Source of the DNA: Sambucus nigra
Taxonomy: Eukaryota > Streptophyta > Magnoliopsida > Dipsacales > Adoxaceae
Length of the DNA: 64,000 bases
Reading direction: 5' to 3'
Assembly (NCBI GenBank): GCA_949130495.1
Contig: OX422213.1
Span: 50,354,284-50,418,283, forward strand
Shown here in pieces: positions 1-11,120 of the stretch (its first letter is position 1; the number at the start of each line of letters is the position of its first letter). The position numbers were made by a program, and so were the translations under genes. The notes beneath the pieces are model-generated. The model saw only the letters and a program-made list of their open reading frames with translations. It was not told the DNA's origin and did no database searches.

Positions 1-763
1 GGTCGGTTGGCTATGGAGGTACCGCTATAATAATAATTTTGTTGATCAAATCAAATTAAATTGATAGCTTTAGCATAATTTAATGATTGAAATATCATAG
101 TTGGACCTAAATATTGGGGTGGCTTAGTTATGTGGGTAGATAGTGGTAGTTTTATTTTAACTTGCATGTTAATATATATCTCGTTTAATTTAAAATACTC
201 TATTATGATATTTCTCATGTATAATGTTTATGTCTGGGTTTACGGGCCCTAATTGGGAGGAGTAGCTAATATTCATGTGGTGAACTCTAACTCATTGCAT
301 TGACTAACATTTCAGGTATAGTATTGGAGTTGCATTGGATGGATTGGAGATCATTGGAGTGCAAATGGATAATTATTTTGTCGCTTTAGCTATAGTTTGA
401 TTTATTTCCATTCCGTCGTTTTTATTTAGAGACTTTCATTGATGGATTTGGTGGACCAATCGGTTCCACAGTTATTTATGGTTTCAGTCAGATATTTGTA
501 GTTGGATTATTTCATTTGAGTTTAATAATTTGGAGTTGGATTATTTTGGAGTTGGATTTAATAATATTTATAGCGTGTTAATGGATTTTAATTTGCATGA
601 ATGTTTATATTGGTTGGATAAATCTGAATGTAATCTTGTGGAAAAAAATTTAATGTCTCATATTTTCGTCACATGCTAAATTGATAACTTATTTAGTAAT
701 GCTCGACACAGTTTAGTGGCGGTGACTAGACACCTCGGTTGCTAAAATATGTCGAATATTACA
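1..763 (+). repeat. 5' LTR of element A (left end cut by window)
   Basis: From about position 52 to 763 this matches 20748-21436 almost throughout, including the block around GGCTTAGTTATGTG and the end ATATTACA. The first 50 bases align only weakly with the other copy. The LTR ends in CA and is followed two bases later by a primer site, which fixes the right border. It should carry the promoter and polyadenylation signal of element A, but I could not single out a convincing TATA box. Confidence 0.75.
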
Positions 764-765
764 GA

Positions 766-777
766 TGGTATCAGAAC
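766..777 (+). other. Primer binding site of element A (initiator tRNA-Met)
   Basis: TGGTATCAGAAC differs by one base from the standard plant retroelement site TGGTATCAGAGC, complementary to the 3' end of initiator tRNA-Met. It lies two bases after the LTR terminus, the expected place for first-strand priming. Confidence 0.8.
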
Positions 778-903
778 ATAGTCTTAGGTCTCATAGGTTG
801 AGAGTCCGTCTTAACTTTCGCATTACCTATCTTTGATTCCTTTTGATGATTCGGACTCTTTAGCTATTCTGAGTCTGATTGTTGTTTATTCCTGTCTTTT
901 CAG

Positions 904-1421
904 ATGGCGAACACTAGGAGATCTAGATAAAGAAGGGAGAGCTCAGTTTTTGATCCTGAGGCTCTGGGGAGGCAGGGTAAGTTTGTTTTGGGTGCTGAGG
1001 AGTTAGCGGCTATTGTACATGAGGCCACAACGGGTGGTATTAAGATAGGGAGACAGAGGTGGGAAACTAAAAGGCACATCAGCAGGGTACACCCACTTCA
1101 ATTTGGGACAAGGTGAGAGCTAGTTTTCACAAGGTTAATCCTTGCACTTTCGCATGGGGGATCTGACATAACGGTTGCTCAACAATGGAGGAGGGTTATG
1201 GAGAGGCACTTGAGGATGGTAGATTGTAAGTATGTGCAGAAACAACTGTTAGCTACATTGAAGTTGATTGGCAATGCGTTGCAATAGTGGGAGAGTGTCA
1301 CCACATTTGAGGATATGGATCTTTTGAACTATGGACATTTTTTTGTGAGGTTTAATGACAAGTATTTTCATTATTCGATTAAGAGTGTGAAGAAGAGATA
1401 GGTTCGAGATTTAGAGCAGGG
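904..1421 (+). pseudogene. Gypsy gag, N-terminal part (element A)
   Basis: The reading starts at ATG 904 (MANTRRSR, then a stop) and, with several stops and frame changes, gives peptides typical of the Retrotrans_gag domain: the ATLKLIGNALQ-WESVTTFEDM block, then FFVRFNDKYFHYSIKS and VRDLEQG. In the family this is the capsid-like domain that packages element RNA into particles. The frame is cut after the codons for LEQG by the solo LTR at 1422 and resumes at 3818 in the same frame, so the split is due to insertion, not gene loss. Stops at the ninth codon and later show that it was also decaying by point mutation. Confidence 0.75.
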
Positions 1422-3812
1422 TGATAAGCACCCAAAAGTGTCTATTTTATACCCCGAATAGATGCATTTTAGTCACCCGCTTTAATTAAAATTGGCCTTA
1501 TGTTGTATTTTATTATTTTTCAGGTCAATCAGCAGTCGCAATATCTAATAATCCTAAATCAGTACAATTGCGACAAAGTAGCGGTTAAAAGCAATCAACA
1601 AAGAAATCAAAGTAGCTGCGAAGTCAAAACTCTTCGTTGAGCTTGCCCGATCAGTTTCGATGTCCTGAACCGTGTCCCAAAACCCTAACCTAATCCTAAA
1701 TTGAGCCTTAGCCTTCACCCGAGCCCCGTTTGTTTTAGTTTGTACTTTTATATTTTTTTTTAGATTTTTAGTTAGAGTCGTTTTTATTTTTAGGAACTAT
1801 TTTAGGTTTATTTAGATTTTTCTAGGTTTTATTTTCTATTTTTTATTAGTGTATTTTATTTTGATTTTTTATTTTGATTTTTTATTTTTATTTATTTTTA
1901 ATTTTTAATCTTTATTTTATTTTATTAGGTGTAGTTTTTAGGAATTTATTTTTATTATATTTTATTTAGTTTTATTTTAGGATTTTAGGGTTTAGTTTTA
2001 ATAGATTTTTTTTTAGTTTCATTTTAGTTGAGTCTTTTATTATTAGATTAGGAATTTATTTTCTTTAATCGATTATATTTTTTTATATTTATTTTTAGTT
2101 AGATTATAAATATTTAATTAGTTTCGTTTTACTTTCTTTTAATTTTTGTTAGGGAAACTAAAGACACACTCACACCATAATTCCCATACGCATACACACA
2201 CCTAACCATCCCCTCCATCATCTTCACTCTCACACCACTCTCTCTCCTTACCTTCATTTTTAATCCACACCTTAAACCACAACCCATAACCCATTTCAAA
2301 CTCAAATAAAAAAATTAAAAAAAATAATAACTAAAACCACGGCAACTCTATGGCCATTATCTGCCAACCCGCGACCCCTTGCTACCTCATAACCCGTATA
2401 CCCACCTGACCCGGTCGCGACCTACCCGATACCCACCATTCCCGACTTTGAGCTGCTATTTCCACAATTCGAACTACCATACCAACTCCATCCCGATTCA
2501 GACCAGCAACCCACGATCTCAAACCCGAGCCCCGGTCAGCCTCCATCCAAAAAAAACAATCCGTTTTCTAACCCGATTTCCATCCACCTGCCTTTTACCA
2601 TAGCCAATCCCCAATAAAATCGGAACAAACACACCCAAACCCCTTTTCAATTTAAGCCAAAGCCAAATTTCAAATCCCAAAAAAATCTCTACACCCAAAA
2701 GCCAGCATCGGGGGTTATAAAACGGAATAAGAAGAGTCTCATATATCAGACATAGAAGCAACGAGAGATAGAAAAAATAAAAAAGAGAGACTACAGAGGG
2801 TAGAAAAATAGTCAAAAAAAGAAAAAAAATATAGTTTAGGTTGAGAAAAAAACTGTAGGTTCAGTTTTTGCTTTTAGTTTTGTAATCCAGTCGAGTTTTT
2901 ATGACAAATTTAGGACATGTGTTCATACACAGTTGACACAGGAAATTATTGCGTATCGTATTTCTTTCTCTTTCTCTTTAGTTTCTTGTTTGTTAATTGT
3001 GTTTGTGATGAAATTCTAATTATGTCTGGCTAAACACCCCATTCAAGGGGTGGGATGAAAAGCGTAGGTCAATTAATTTAATGAATTAATTGTTCATTGA
3101 TTTGTTCTAGGCTAATTAAATTGGGGATAATCACTAAATTAATTTATATAACGAGAGTTAATAAATTAATTTTGAAAATTGATATTTGCTTTTTGGATTT
3201 GACTTAGAAATAGGTTTTATTCTTAAATTCAGGTATTAATTCTTTGTGTGGCATTTAAAGATCCGTACGAATTTTTATGAATTGATCTTAGCGGATAATT
3301 TGTAAAAATAAGTATGAATCAAGAAAAAAATTGTAGTAACAATTCTGGATTTAATTGCTAAAAAAATGATGTTGAATTTAGAATTGTAACGAGAGTTAAA
3401 TTTTAAATTCAATATTATTTCGAACGCATCAAATGAATAATTAGGAAATTAAATTAAATTAATTACGCGGTGTAATCCCACCTCTTGTTTCTTATCATAA
3501 ATTTTAAACTAGATTATTTTTAATTTTTCATAGTCATTTAATTGGATAAATTTTCGTTTCCTCCCTTGAAATTGTTTTTAATTATGAAAAAATTAATTAA
3601 AAAAATTAAAAACACATAAAGATTATTTTTATAAAAATTGAAGTTGCAAGTTTTCACGATAACCGTTTCAACACTTGAAATTGGATTGATACCACGATAC
3701 TAAAGTTTTAATAAGTTTTGTAGGTGATTTTAAGGGAATTTTGATACTCGAAGATTGTCCGCAACGATATTCCAAATCCATATCCAAGGAACACAAAAAT
3801 TAAAAGTAATCA
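1422..3812 (+). mobile_element. Solo LTR of a Tat/Athila-type family, inserted in gag
   Basis: A 2391-bp block begins TGATAAGCACC and ends TAATCA (TG...CA). It is flanked by CAGGG (1417-1421) and CCGGG (3813-3817), a 5-bp target duplication with one mismatch. Removing it restores the gag frame (…LEQG then SKPVADYEQELI…). The start matches the LTR starts at 9153 and 11121, so this is the same family. No primer site, purine tract or coding lies inside, as expected of a solo LTR left by LTR-LTR recombination. A TATA-like TTATAAAA occurs near 2715. The strip 1680-2100 is very T-rich and 2160-2640 is C/A-rich; ORFs there are low-complexity artefacts. Confidence 0.85.
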
Positions 3813-3817
3813 CCGGG

Positions 3818-4430
3818 TTCGAAACCAGTTGCTGATTATGAACAGGAATTGATAAACTTGTCGATGTTTGTACTGGAAGAGGTGAATACCGTGGCGAAAA
3901 AGATGGAATGTTTTATTAAGGGTTTGTCATGGTTGATTAAGCAGATGGTTTTGGGAAATCTAGTGTACACTACTTGTACTCAGGTAGTGGACGTCACATT
4001 GTTATTATAGGATGAGAAGGTAAATTACAAGAAGAAGTTGGGTAAGAGATATGAGTCGAGTGGCCAAGATGGGGCCAAGGTAGGTGGAGAGAATAAGGGT
4101 CCCAATGACCAGCCATGGAAGAAGAAGTGAGCAGCAGGCCTTTCAGTAAGGCAATGGTGTGTTTCAGCAGGGTGAGCGATACCCGGAAGGCATCCAGGAC
4201 CTTTTAGGGGTGCATGTATTATTTATGGAGAGGTAAGGCACCAAGCTTCTAGGTATCCGTGAGTGCAGGGACAGCAGGACCAAGGCGAACAGGGCCAGCA
4301 GGGCCAAGGGCCTCCAGTACTAGTAGCACCAGGTGCACAATGAGCACTCGCAGCACCTGCAGTGGGTAGGATTTATTTACTTCCGACTCGGGCAACAGGA
4401 GCCAAGGAGTCGCTAGTGGGGTAGAATGTG
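3818..4430 (+). pseudogene. Gypsy gag, C-terminal part with broken zinc knuckle (element A)
   Basis: This continues the gag frame after the solo LTR: SKPVADYEQELINLS, then KKMECFIKGLS, the usual end of the Retrotrans_gag domain. A Q/G-rich basic linker follows, then a degenerate CCHC knuckle near 4205-4250 (CIIYGEVRHQASRYP: the second and last Cys are lost). In relatives the knuckle is CX2CX4HX4C and binds RNA. GRIYLLPT near 4368, before the truncation, corresponds to the segment leading into the protease. Homology stops at 4430, exactly where the LTR of element B starts. Confidence 0.7.
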
Positions 4431-5310
4431 TTGGAAATCATAATTAAACTATTACTAAACATGTATGAGAACTTTACAATCCCAGAAAAATAAATAAAAA
4501 CATGTACAGATTAAGAACATGCAAGAATAAGATAAAGAGAACAAACGTGATATTAAAAACCTTGCAAATTGATCCAAAATTGTTGAACTTTAATGAATGA
4601 ATGAATACTAGGGTTCTTGCCTCTTATCCTCTCTAATTCTATGGTAAAAAAAAATTAAGAACTGGTCCAATGTCAAACTATAACAATACAAAGTCGTTTT
4701 TGCAAGAGTCCTAACCTAACGCAATTCTAGGCTAGAAAAATAGGGTCAAAATAAAAATCCCACTTTAAATAACTTGTAACGGTTTTAAAGTGTGACAAAT
4801 GTTTTATCATGGATATGGAGCATTAATAATGGTAAACCGATTCCCTTAAACTAAACCGATTCGGGTTTTCCTGCTGATCAGACGGATTCTAAAAAAAACT
4901 GAACCGGTTTGACTTTCAACCTTCCTTAGTTTTGCCTCTTTGATTCTTCATCTTCAAACGGGCATTACTTCTTCACCGTAACTCGGATTGAGGTGTTTTT
5001 TTTTTCCAGTATTCTCTTGACTTCAAGATCTTCAACTTTTCAGCTGTCCACACCTCCGAAATAAGGCTATAAAATTACAAAAATGCCCTTCAACTCCCCA
5101 TTTCTTGGTTTCTTTCACTTTTTCATGTTCTCTCTCGCACTAACTTTTATGAAATGCCTGTAAAACACATGAGAGATACACAAAACACGATACACTCGCC
5201 AAAAAGGGTTAGTATCATAAATGTGAGACAAATCCAAGTCAATTAGATTACACGGGATCATAAAAATACCAAAATTAAGGGAATAAATATGAAATATTTA
5301 CGCCTAATCA
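4431..5310 (-). repeat. 3' LTR of element B, truncated
   Basis: This 880-bp segment is a direct repeat of 15756-16618, sharing TTGGAAATCA at its left edge and CCTAATCA at its right edge. In element orientation it starts TGATTAGGC directly after a purine tract, so it is the 3' LTR. Its partner extends ~650 bp further (to 15105), so this copy has lost its 3' terminal part at the junction with the gag of element A. Confidence 0.75.
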
Positions 5311-5326
5311 AATCCCCCTAACTTAG
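5311..5326 (-). other. Terminal polypurine tract of element B
   Basis: On the minus strand CTAAGTTAGGGGGATT abuts the LTR start TGATTAGG. The upstream context (TTGCTCGGGATGCGCAA) is the degraded form of the sequence seen before the purine tract at 11106-11120. This is the plus-strand priming site. Confidence 0.75.
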
Positions 5327-6822
5327 AACGTTGCGCATCCCGAGCAATGTAAAAGAATAAGAGTATGAGTTAAAGACCCTTCAAAAACTTTATTGAATAA
5401 AATACCTTTTTTTGGCATGCAATTTCATTTAGCATATGCAACAAGCCTTTAAACTCCTAGGTTACCCTAGTAGAACGAGTTCTGTCTCGTGAGGGTTTGC
5501 AGTGAATATACCCACAAAATCCATTTTCAACTCAGAGAAAGCTCAAATTACCTAAAAATTGTATAATTAAACTCTCCAAAATAGTCACCGTAAATTTATA
5601 TTCAAGAGTCCCAATTTGTTGTATGTGCGCGCGAAGACAAACATTTAACCTCTAATTTTCACTGATTAATCATTACGTTACTTTTCAAAAATTTGTTTTG
5701 ATTCAATTCGAATGGATGCAATTATAGGCGAATCACTCGGATGTGGCTAATTATCTCAATATACGTGATTCATAAGAGTAAATATAATGGACACAAGGTC
5801 ATGCATACAATTTTAAAGATGAAATTTTTATGGTGAAAATATATCTTCATCGGAATACAATCAATGAAAAATGGGGGACATCGCGTCTTATTCACACCAA
5901 TTAATCTCTCTTATTATCTTTTTGTATTTACCTCTCCACGTGATAATTAATTTCGTAATTCGGACTCGGTTAGGACGTTCTCGGGTTTTGAGGTGTATTT
6001 GGTTAAAATTAGTAATGGTTGGGAACTTCGAAATTGGAAAATGTTCTTATGATGTCCGTTATTTCTTTTTCGGGCCTTTTCTTATTTCTCTTCTTTTTCC
6101 ATTTTTTTTCAATTTTTCACATTTTTCTTTTCTTGCTATTTTTGTTGAGAATTTTTCTCTCTTTTTCTTCTTGGACCTTTTTATGCACTTTTCGGACGTA
6201 TTTGATTAACGCTTAATTTTCTGAATTCCAGGCCAATTTGGTTTTTTTCTGAGTTAATGAAATTAAATTGGGAATTTTATTCATCTCAATTGGGCTTGCA
6301 CAAGGGTATTATTTTTCACAACTTTTTATGGCTCATATTTTTGGGTTAACAAACGATGACCTAACTTCATTTATTCGAGTTACTAATTCTTTTACCATAT
6401 ACATCTCGCTTGTTTTTCATCACCGTTCTAAATAAAGGAATAGAGATCTTCAGTGATTTATATAAAGGCTGGATTGAACGTTGAGTTAACCATTAACTCG
6501 GATTGATTTAATTACTCATAAAAAATGAAAAGCTCGAAATCCCACTGGGTTAATTAATCTCTACACTTATTCAAAAAGTCGTCAATTTTTGCACAATTTC
6601 TATCTTTGGTCCATTTTGGCTTTATGCATTTGGAACTTTTACAATTTGAGAATTTAAACAAAATTTTAGTGATATTTTCAAAAAATTTAAATTCCAAAAT
6701 TTATTTATTTTGAAGAAAAATATTTTTGGCTTTTTCAATATTTTTGGATTTTTTTTTTTGAAATTTTCTAATTTCTTTGGCATGTTTAAAATTTGTGAAG
6801 TTTTTAAAAGACGCACATATCA
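5327..6822 (-). other. 3' untranslated region of element B
   Basis: About 1.5 kb without recognisable coding separates the G20 tract from the terminal purine tract. The stretch near 5440-5540, read on the minus strand, matches 10925-11010 of the second Tat-type element (shared TGTGGGTATATTC and GGCTTGTTGCA), so both are 3' UTRs of related elements. Long noncoding 3' UTRs are typical of Tat-lineage elements. T-rich ORFs at 5871-6216 and 6622-6816 are composition artefacts. Confidence 0.6.
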
Positions 6823-6867
6823 CCCCCCCCCCCCCCCCCCCCAACTTAGACTTGCATTGTCCTCAAT
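6823..6867 (-). other. Internal G20 polypurine tract of element B
   Basis: Twenty C residues on the + strand (6823-6842), preceded on the minus strand by TTGAGGACAATGCAAG and CTAAGTTG, form a perfect G20 run. This wording resembles polypurine-tract contexts of Tat/Athila elements but lies ~1.5 kb before the terminal tract. It may be a second internal PPT or the end of an older LTR junction. The run length is also prone to assembly error. Confidence 0.5.
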
Positions 6868-7034
6868 CAAAAGGACTAAAAGCTAAAGAATAAAAAATAA
6901 TAAGTGCGACAAATAAAACAAGCAAATATTAAAATGCAAAAAGACATTATATAACTCCAACACACGACTAAAAATAAAAAAATAAATAAAAAACCACCCA
7001 TACGCATCGGGGTGCAACGACCTCTCTCTCTCCA

Positions 7035-7702
7035 CTAAAAACTCATCTGACCCCCAGTACGGGGTCCGATGCTTTCCTTATCTCCCGTCCTCATATTGTA
7101 AATCAATAGTCGGAACATGTTGGGACCAGACCCATAGATAAGGGGAACACCTTTAGGCTCGTGATGACTGGGGTGAATGAGATCCTCGTGGTGCCCAATC
7201 GAATCGCAGCATACTTGTCCTGACTTGGAGAGAACATCTATATTCATGCTAAACCTAGATCTCCCTTGACTTCTATAATTTATGGGTCGGGCTCTAAATT
7301 GGTTGAGACTCAAGTCCTCTCTACAATTGCAACCGAGGACTCAAGTGGCACGGGTGGATGGTTACGCAGAAGGAACTCATCTATCCTATCTTTCCCTTCG
7401 CTCACTTCGACGTGATCACATGAGTCCAATAATGATTGGAATTCGATAGGGAGGCTCTCATCCACTGGCCCAAATTTTTTTTCACAATCTTCTAAACTCA
7501 CATTTCCTACCTTTCTCTCTTGTTTACTTTCAAAGTCCTCTCTCACTCGCTCAATCTCCAAATCCTCTCTCTCACACTCAACTACGTGATGTCTTTTGCT
7601 CTCCACATCAGTCACTAAACACGTCTTCTCAACCTCTAACTCAGCTTCAGAATTATCACTCTCACTTGATGTAACATGGCATACCCCTAACGGCTCTCTC
7701 AT
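7035..7702 (-). pseudogene. Acidic linker ORF after protease (element B), unknown function
   Basis: Two overlapping open frames, 7702-7310 (130 aa) and 7313-7035 (92 aa), run downstream of the protease. The first is Glu/Asp/Lys-rich and low in complexity (SSESDNSEAELEVEKTC, ECEREDLEIERVREDFE), ending in FLLRNHPPVPLESS. The second begins MSLNQFRARPINY and contains HHEPKGVPLIYGSGPN. I do not recognise a domain. The position is where RT would start in an autonomous relative, so this may be element-specific filler or a spacer kept after loss of pol. The open length and composition suggest it was once translated. Confidence 0.45.
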
Positions 7703-7729
7703 GTGATTTCTATCGTGCTCTTATACTAT

Positions 7730-8340
7730 TTTTTCCATGATATTTGTCTCTCACGATTCGCCCTCATCACCCTTGGTCTTGGTGATGTTGAAGATATTTG
7801 TTTTGAGATTCATGTTCCCGAACATGAGTTGCATTTCCTATTGCATGTATTAATAAGTTCTTTAACTGTCGCTAAGAATGGGTAGCCAAGGATGACGGGA
7901 ACATGATTACTCAGTAAAGCTTAGGGCTCCTCGTCCCAAATGACAAAATCCACTAGGAAGTAGAAAGTATCAACTTGGATACTCACGTCCTCAACTACCC
8001 CCAAAGGTATATTTACGAAACGATTTGCAATTTGGAGAGTCATCATTGTGGGCTTAAGGTCCCCCAAGTTTAATTATTTATAGATGGAATAGGGGAGCAT
8101 GTTAACACCTGCCCCTAAATCTATTAGCGCTCTCTTAATTCGATTCTTCCCCATGATGCACAAAATGGTCGGTGCACCCAGATCTTTATATTCTAGTGGA
8201 AGGTCTCTTAACAGTACGGAACTGACGTTCTGTATTAAAAACAAATTTTTCTTTACCTTTAGCTTACATTTCACCGTGAGTAAGTCCTTAAAAAACATAG
8301 CGTACACGGAATTTTCTTTATGGTCTCAATAAAAGTTAAA
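7730..8340 (-). pseudogene. Retropepsin-like aspartic protease (element B)
   Basis: The minus-strand frame from ~8307 reads LRDLPLEYKDLGAPTI, then RALIDLGAGVNMLPYSIY, matching the Athila/Tat protease pattern in which a D-[LS]-G-A triplet carries the catalytic Asp. Here the triplet is DLG near 8113-8121. After a stop the frame continues LGDLKPTMMTLQIANR, FVNIPLGVVEDVSIQVD and ILGYPFLAT, the usual second half with the ILGRPFLAT block. The enzyme would cut the Gag-Pro polyprotein in the particle. At least two stops make it non-functional. The family match is strong even without a search. Confidence 0.75.
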
Positions 8341-8349
8341 TTAATCTTT

Positions 8350-9152
8350 ACTTACTTAAGAACGTCTAACACATCATCACGAGAGGTCTCCTTGGAGTGG
8401 GTTAATAACCGTTCAGGGTATGGAGCAGCAATGGGAGGTTTCACAATTACCTCGGGCCTAACTGTGTCATCATTACCATTCTTTCTCAAGGGGACATCTT
8501 CGGCTTCGTTCGTGTTGGGAAAAATCTCCTTGTCATTTTGCTCGTCGTGTGGAGGAGGTGACAAGTCAACAACTCTTCCACTACATAGAGTAGTTATCGT
8601 GCTACACTGCTCTTGATTAGCATTGGAAGTAAAGCTCACACTAGGCTGACCTTGGGGAGGTCTTTAACCTTCGGCCAGAAATTTTACCTTCTCTTGGATA
8701 GTTAGGGAAGATTGCAACTTTGAAATTTTCACGTTTATGTCAAAAAACATTCGGGCATTTTGAGCATTTGTTGAATTTTAAGATTGTATGAATCGATTAA
8801 AAGTATCCTCGAGATTTATCCTCAGTGGGGGTGATATACGTCGCAGGAGGAGGTGCTTGCATGTGTGGGGATTATGGGTAATGCGAGGGCGGTGGTGGAC
8901 AAGGGGAAATGTGTGAGTGAGGATTCAACGCAGCATGTTGTTACCTATAATTAAACCCAGAATGGTTCCTCCACGTAGGGTTGTAAGAATTCCCATGAGG
9001 AGCGTTATAATTATTCTTAAAATCTCCTATCGCTACCACTTGCTCTTGAAGCATAACTTTGTAGGTGGGTATCGTCGGGCATTCTTCTATTAAATGCCCC
9101 ACCTCACAAATTGCACACACCCTCTCTCTCAGTGTTCAGTTGGATCCGGGTG
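8350..9152 (-). pseudogene. Gag C-terminus with intact CCHC knuckle (element B)
   Basis: On the minus strand 9117-9079 encodes CAICEVGHLIEECP, a perfect CX2CX4HX4C zinc knuckle, the RNA-binding part of Gag. It is followed by QEQVVAIGDFKNNYNAPHG and a Pro/His/Ser-rich linker (PPPPSHYP), then an Asn/Asp-rich stretch leading to the protease. This is the order seen in Athila/Tat Gag. The N-terminal half lies at 13955-14870, on the other side of the inserted element, whose start at 9153 defines the break. Stops occur in the linker. Confidence 0.75.
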
Positions 9153-9292
9153 TGATAAGCATCCAAAAAGTATATTTTATACCCCGAATAGACGTATTTT
9201 AGTTGTTAATTCTCGATCAATTGGGTCTTATATGCGTAATTATTTAATGTGCAGGCTTGATTGCCATTTGCGGAAGTTCGACGCTTATTTCA
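9153..9292 (+). repeat. 5' LTR remnant of the nested Tat-type element
   Basis: About 140 bp align with the first 155 bp of the LTR at 11121 (shared TTTTATACCCCGAATAG and CATTTGCGGAAGTTCGAC). Homology ends in an A-rich stretch near 9292, the apparent deletion breakpoint. Confidence 0.75.
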
Positions 9293-9899
9293 AGGCCAAA
9301 TTTTTAAAAAAATTATCAAAATCGTGCCTCTTTTGAATTTTATTTTTAAACCTGATTTTTAAAAACTTTCTTGCAGTTTCTTTCATCACACTCATTGATG
9401 TGAATTTTCTATCATCCATCCTTTAAGTCTAGGAATCAAGCTAGAGAATTTATATATTTCTAAATAGATTATGTAATACATAACATTGCATTTTGCACCA
9501 TGAATTTCTAGACTCAACAAAAATTTACGCACTTATCACCTCACTATGGTTTAGAGTTGAAAAGTACTACAATTCCCAAGTGAACCTTAAGGATCACTAG
9601 TAGAGACTTTAACTTGTGAGATTTGTGCCTTTTCACCCTTTCAGAGTGTTTTACGCAATCTCCGAGCCACAAATTGATTCAACTTCTTTTGGGTCTGCAC
9701 TTTAAATCATTGTATGATCTCATTATTTTTCATAATAATTTTTTGCTTGATCACTGAGAACGACATCACTTTCGAGTTGTAAGAAAAACATGTCTTGAAA
9801 TTTGTCCTGATCACTAGATTTTCCATATCGCATTCCCATTCATTTCACCCACTACTTTCCCATATTATTCCATATTCACATATATTCCCCTCACCATCC

Positions 9900-10445
9900 A
9901 TATACATTCCCCACTCCATTCATAAATCATCCATCCTTTTTGAGAAAAAAAATGTTTTTCAAATGTGAAATGTCTTCCATGTTGAGAGTATAAAAGCAAA
10001 AAAATGAAAAAAATAGAAAAAAGAAGGAGAAAAATCGAGGAAAAAAAAAAGAAAAGAAAAGAGAGAGACAAAAGAAAAAAAAGTTTTGTAATTAGTTTTT
10101 ATGTAATAAAGATATTTGTTCTTCATGTATAGAATACTCTTATCGCATCCATCTTTCATCCATCATCCATACATCACCCATCCTGTCATACCTACCTCAT
10201 ATCATTCCTTCCTTCCCATTTCATTTCCCCCTCACCAGAGTATAAAAGAAAAAAAAAGAGAAAAAAGAGAAAAGAAAAGAAAAAAGAGAGTTTGTAGTTA
10301 GCTCTTGTGTAAATAAAGACATTGTGCTTAAAGTATCACACACTCTTATCGCATCCATCTTTTATCCATCATCCATACATCACCCATCCTATCATACCTA
10401 CCTCGTATCATTCCTTCCTTCCCATTTCATTTCCCCCTCGCCCAT
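9900..10445 (+). repeat. Tandem repeats of ~205-250 bp in the 3' UTR of the nested element
   Basis: Two full units and a partial one alternate a GAGTATAAAAG start (9984, 10237), an A/G tract of changing length, a block with TAATAAAGA, then ACTCTTATCGCATCC (10135, 10342) and a C/T-rich tail with CCTTCCTTCCCATTTC. The period is 252 bp measured at the first marker and 207 bp at the second because the purine tract differs. Tat-lineage 3' UTRs are known to carry such tandem repeats. ORFs on either strand here (9865-10301) are by-products of the purine/pyrimidine tracts. Confidence 0.8.
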
Positions 10446-11105
10446 AAATGTTAATATTTCCCCTAGGTGTTCGGGCAAATGAAAGTCAACGTGGTGAATA
10501 ACTCGACGTTCTCACTATAGTAATTAGCATTCTTTCATGAGATCATTTTTTCTTTCTATAATGTTCGTTCTTTCTTATATGTGTGTGAGACGTTTGACCT
10601 TGTTTACATTTACTCACCTCCTCACACACAAGAGCGATACACTAACCCATATCTCGAGAGTTCGTTTGCGAGAGAGATATCTAGTGAGATTTTGAAGTTG
10701 AAGCGTTGATTCCGAAAAGGTAATCTAGGAATTACTCTTATGATACTTGACCCGTTTTGACTGATTCATACACATTGAGTTCTAGGAAGGATATGCATTG
10801 AGTATTTACTTAGCTAAACTTTTTTATGCATTCTAGTTTGTATTTTTCAAAATATTTCTCATGTGATAGATTGTGCGATTATTCTACATCTAATAGGAGA
10901 TTGTATACCATTTTCAAATAAAGAATTTTGTGGGTATATTCCATGCAAACCCTCACGAGACAAAATTCGTCCTCTAGGGAAACCTATAGGTTTAAAGGCT
11001 TGTTGCACATGCTAAGTGCAATCGTAAGTACCCGTGAAAGTGGTACATTTTTTGTTTCTTATCTTTCTTTCGCTCTATCTTTTTGCTCGAGTACGAGCAA
11101 TATTC

Positions 11106-11120
11106 TTTTGGGGGGTGGTG
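11106..11120 (+). other. Polypurine tract of the nested Tat-type element
   Basis: TTTTGGGGGGTGGTG directly precedes the LTR start TGATAAGC at 11121. Upstream TTTTTGCTCGAGTACGAGCA is the palindromic context usual before Tat-lineage purine tracts. This shows that 11121-13954 is a 3' LTR rather than a solo LTR. Confidence 0.8.

Noticed and set aside
1680..1700. Telomere-like AAACCCTAACC word
   Set aside because: Only one partial repeat inside a solo LTR; no array, so not an interstitial telomere.
5871..6216. 112-aa and 65-aa Phe/Leu-rich ORFs resembling membrane segments
   Set aside because: A T-rich noncoding 3' UTR; the hydrophobic runs come from T tracts, with no start context or homology.
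6823..6842. C20 homopolymer as a biological feature in itself
   Set aside because: Its exact length may be a sequencing artefact; only its PPT-like context is used.
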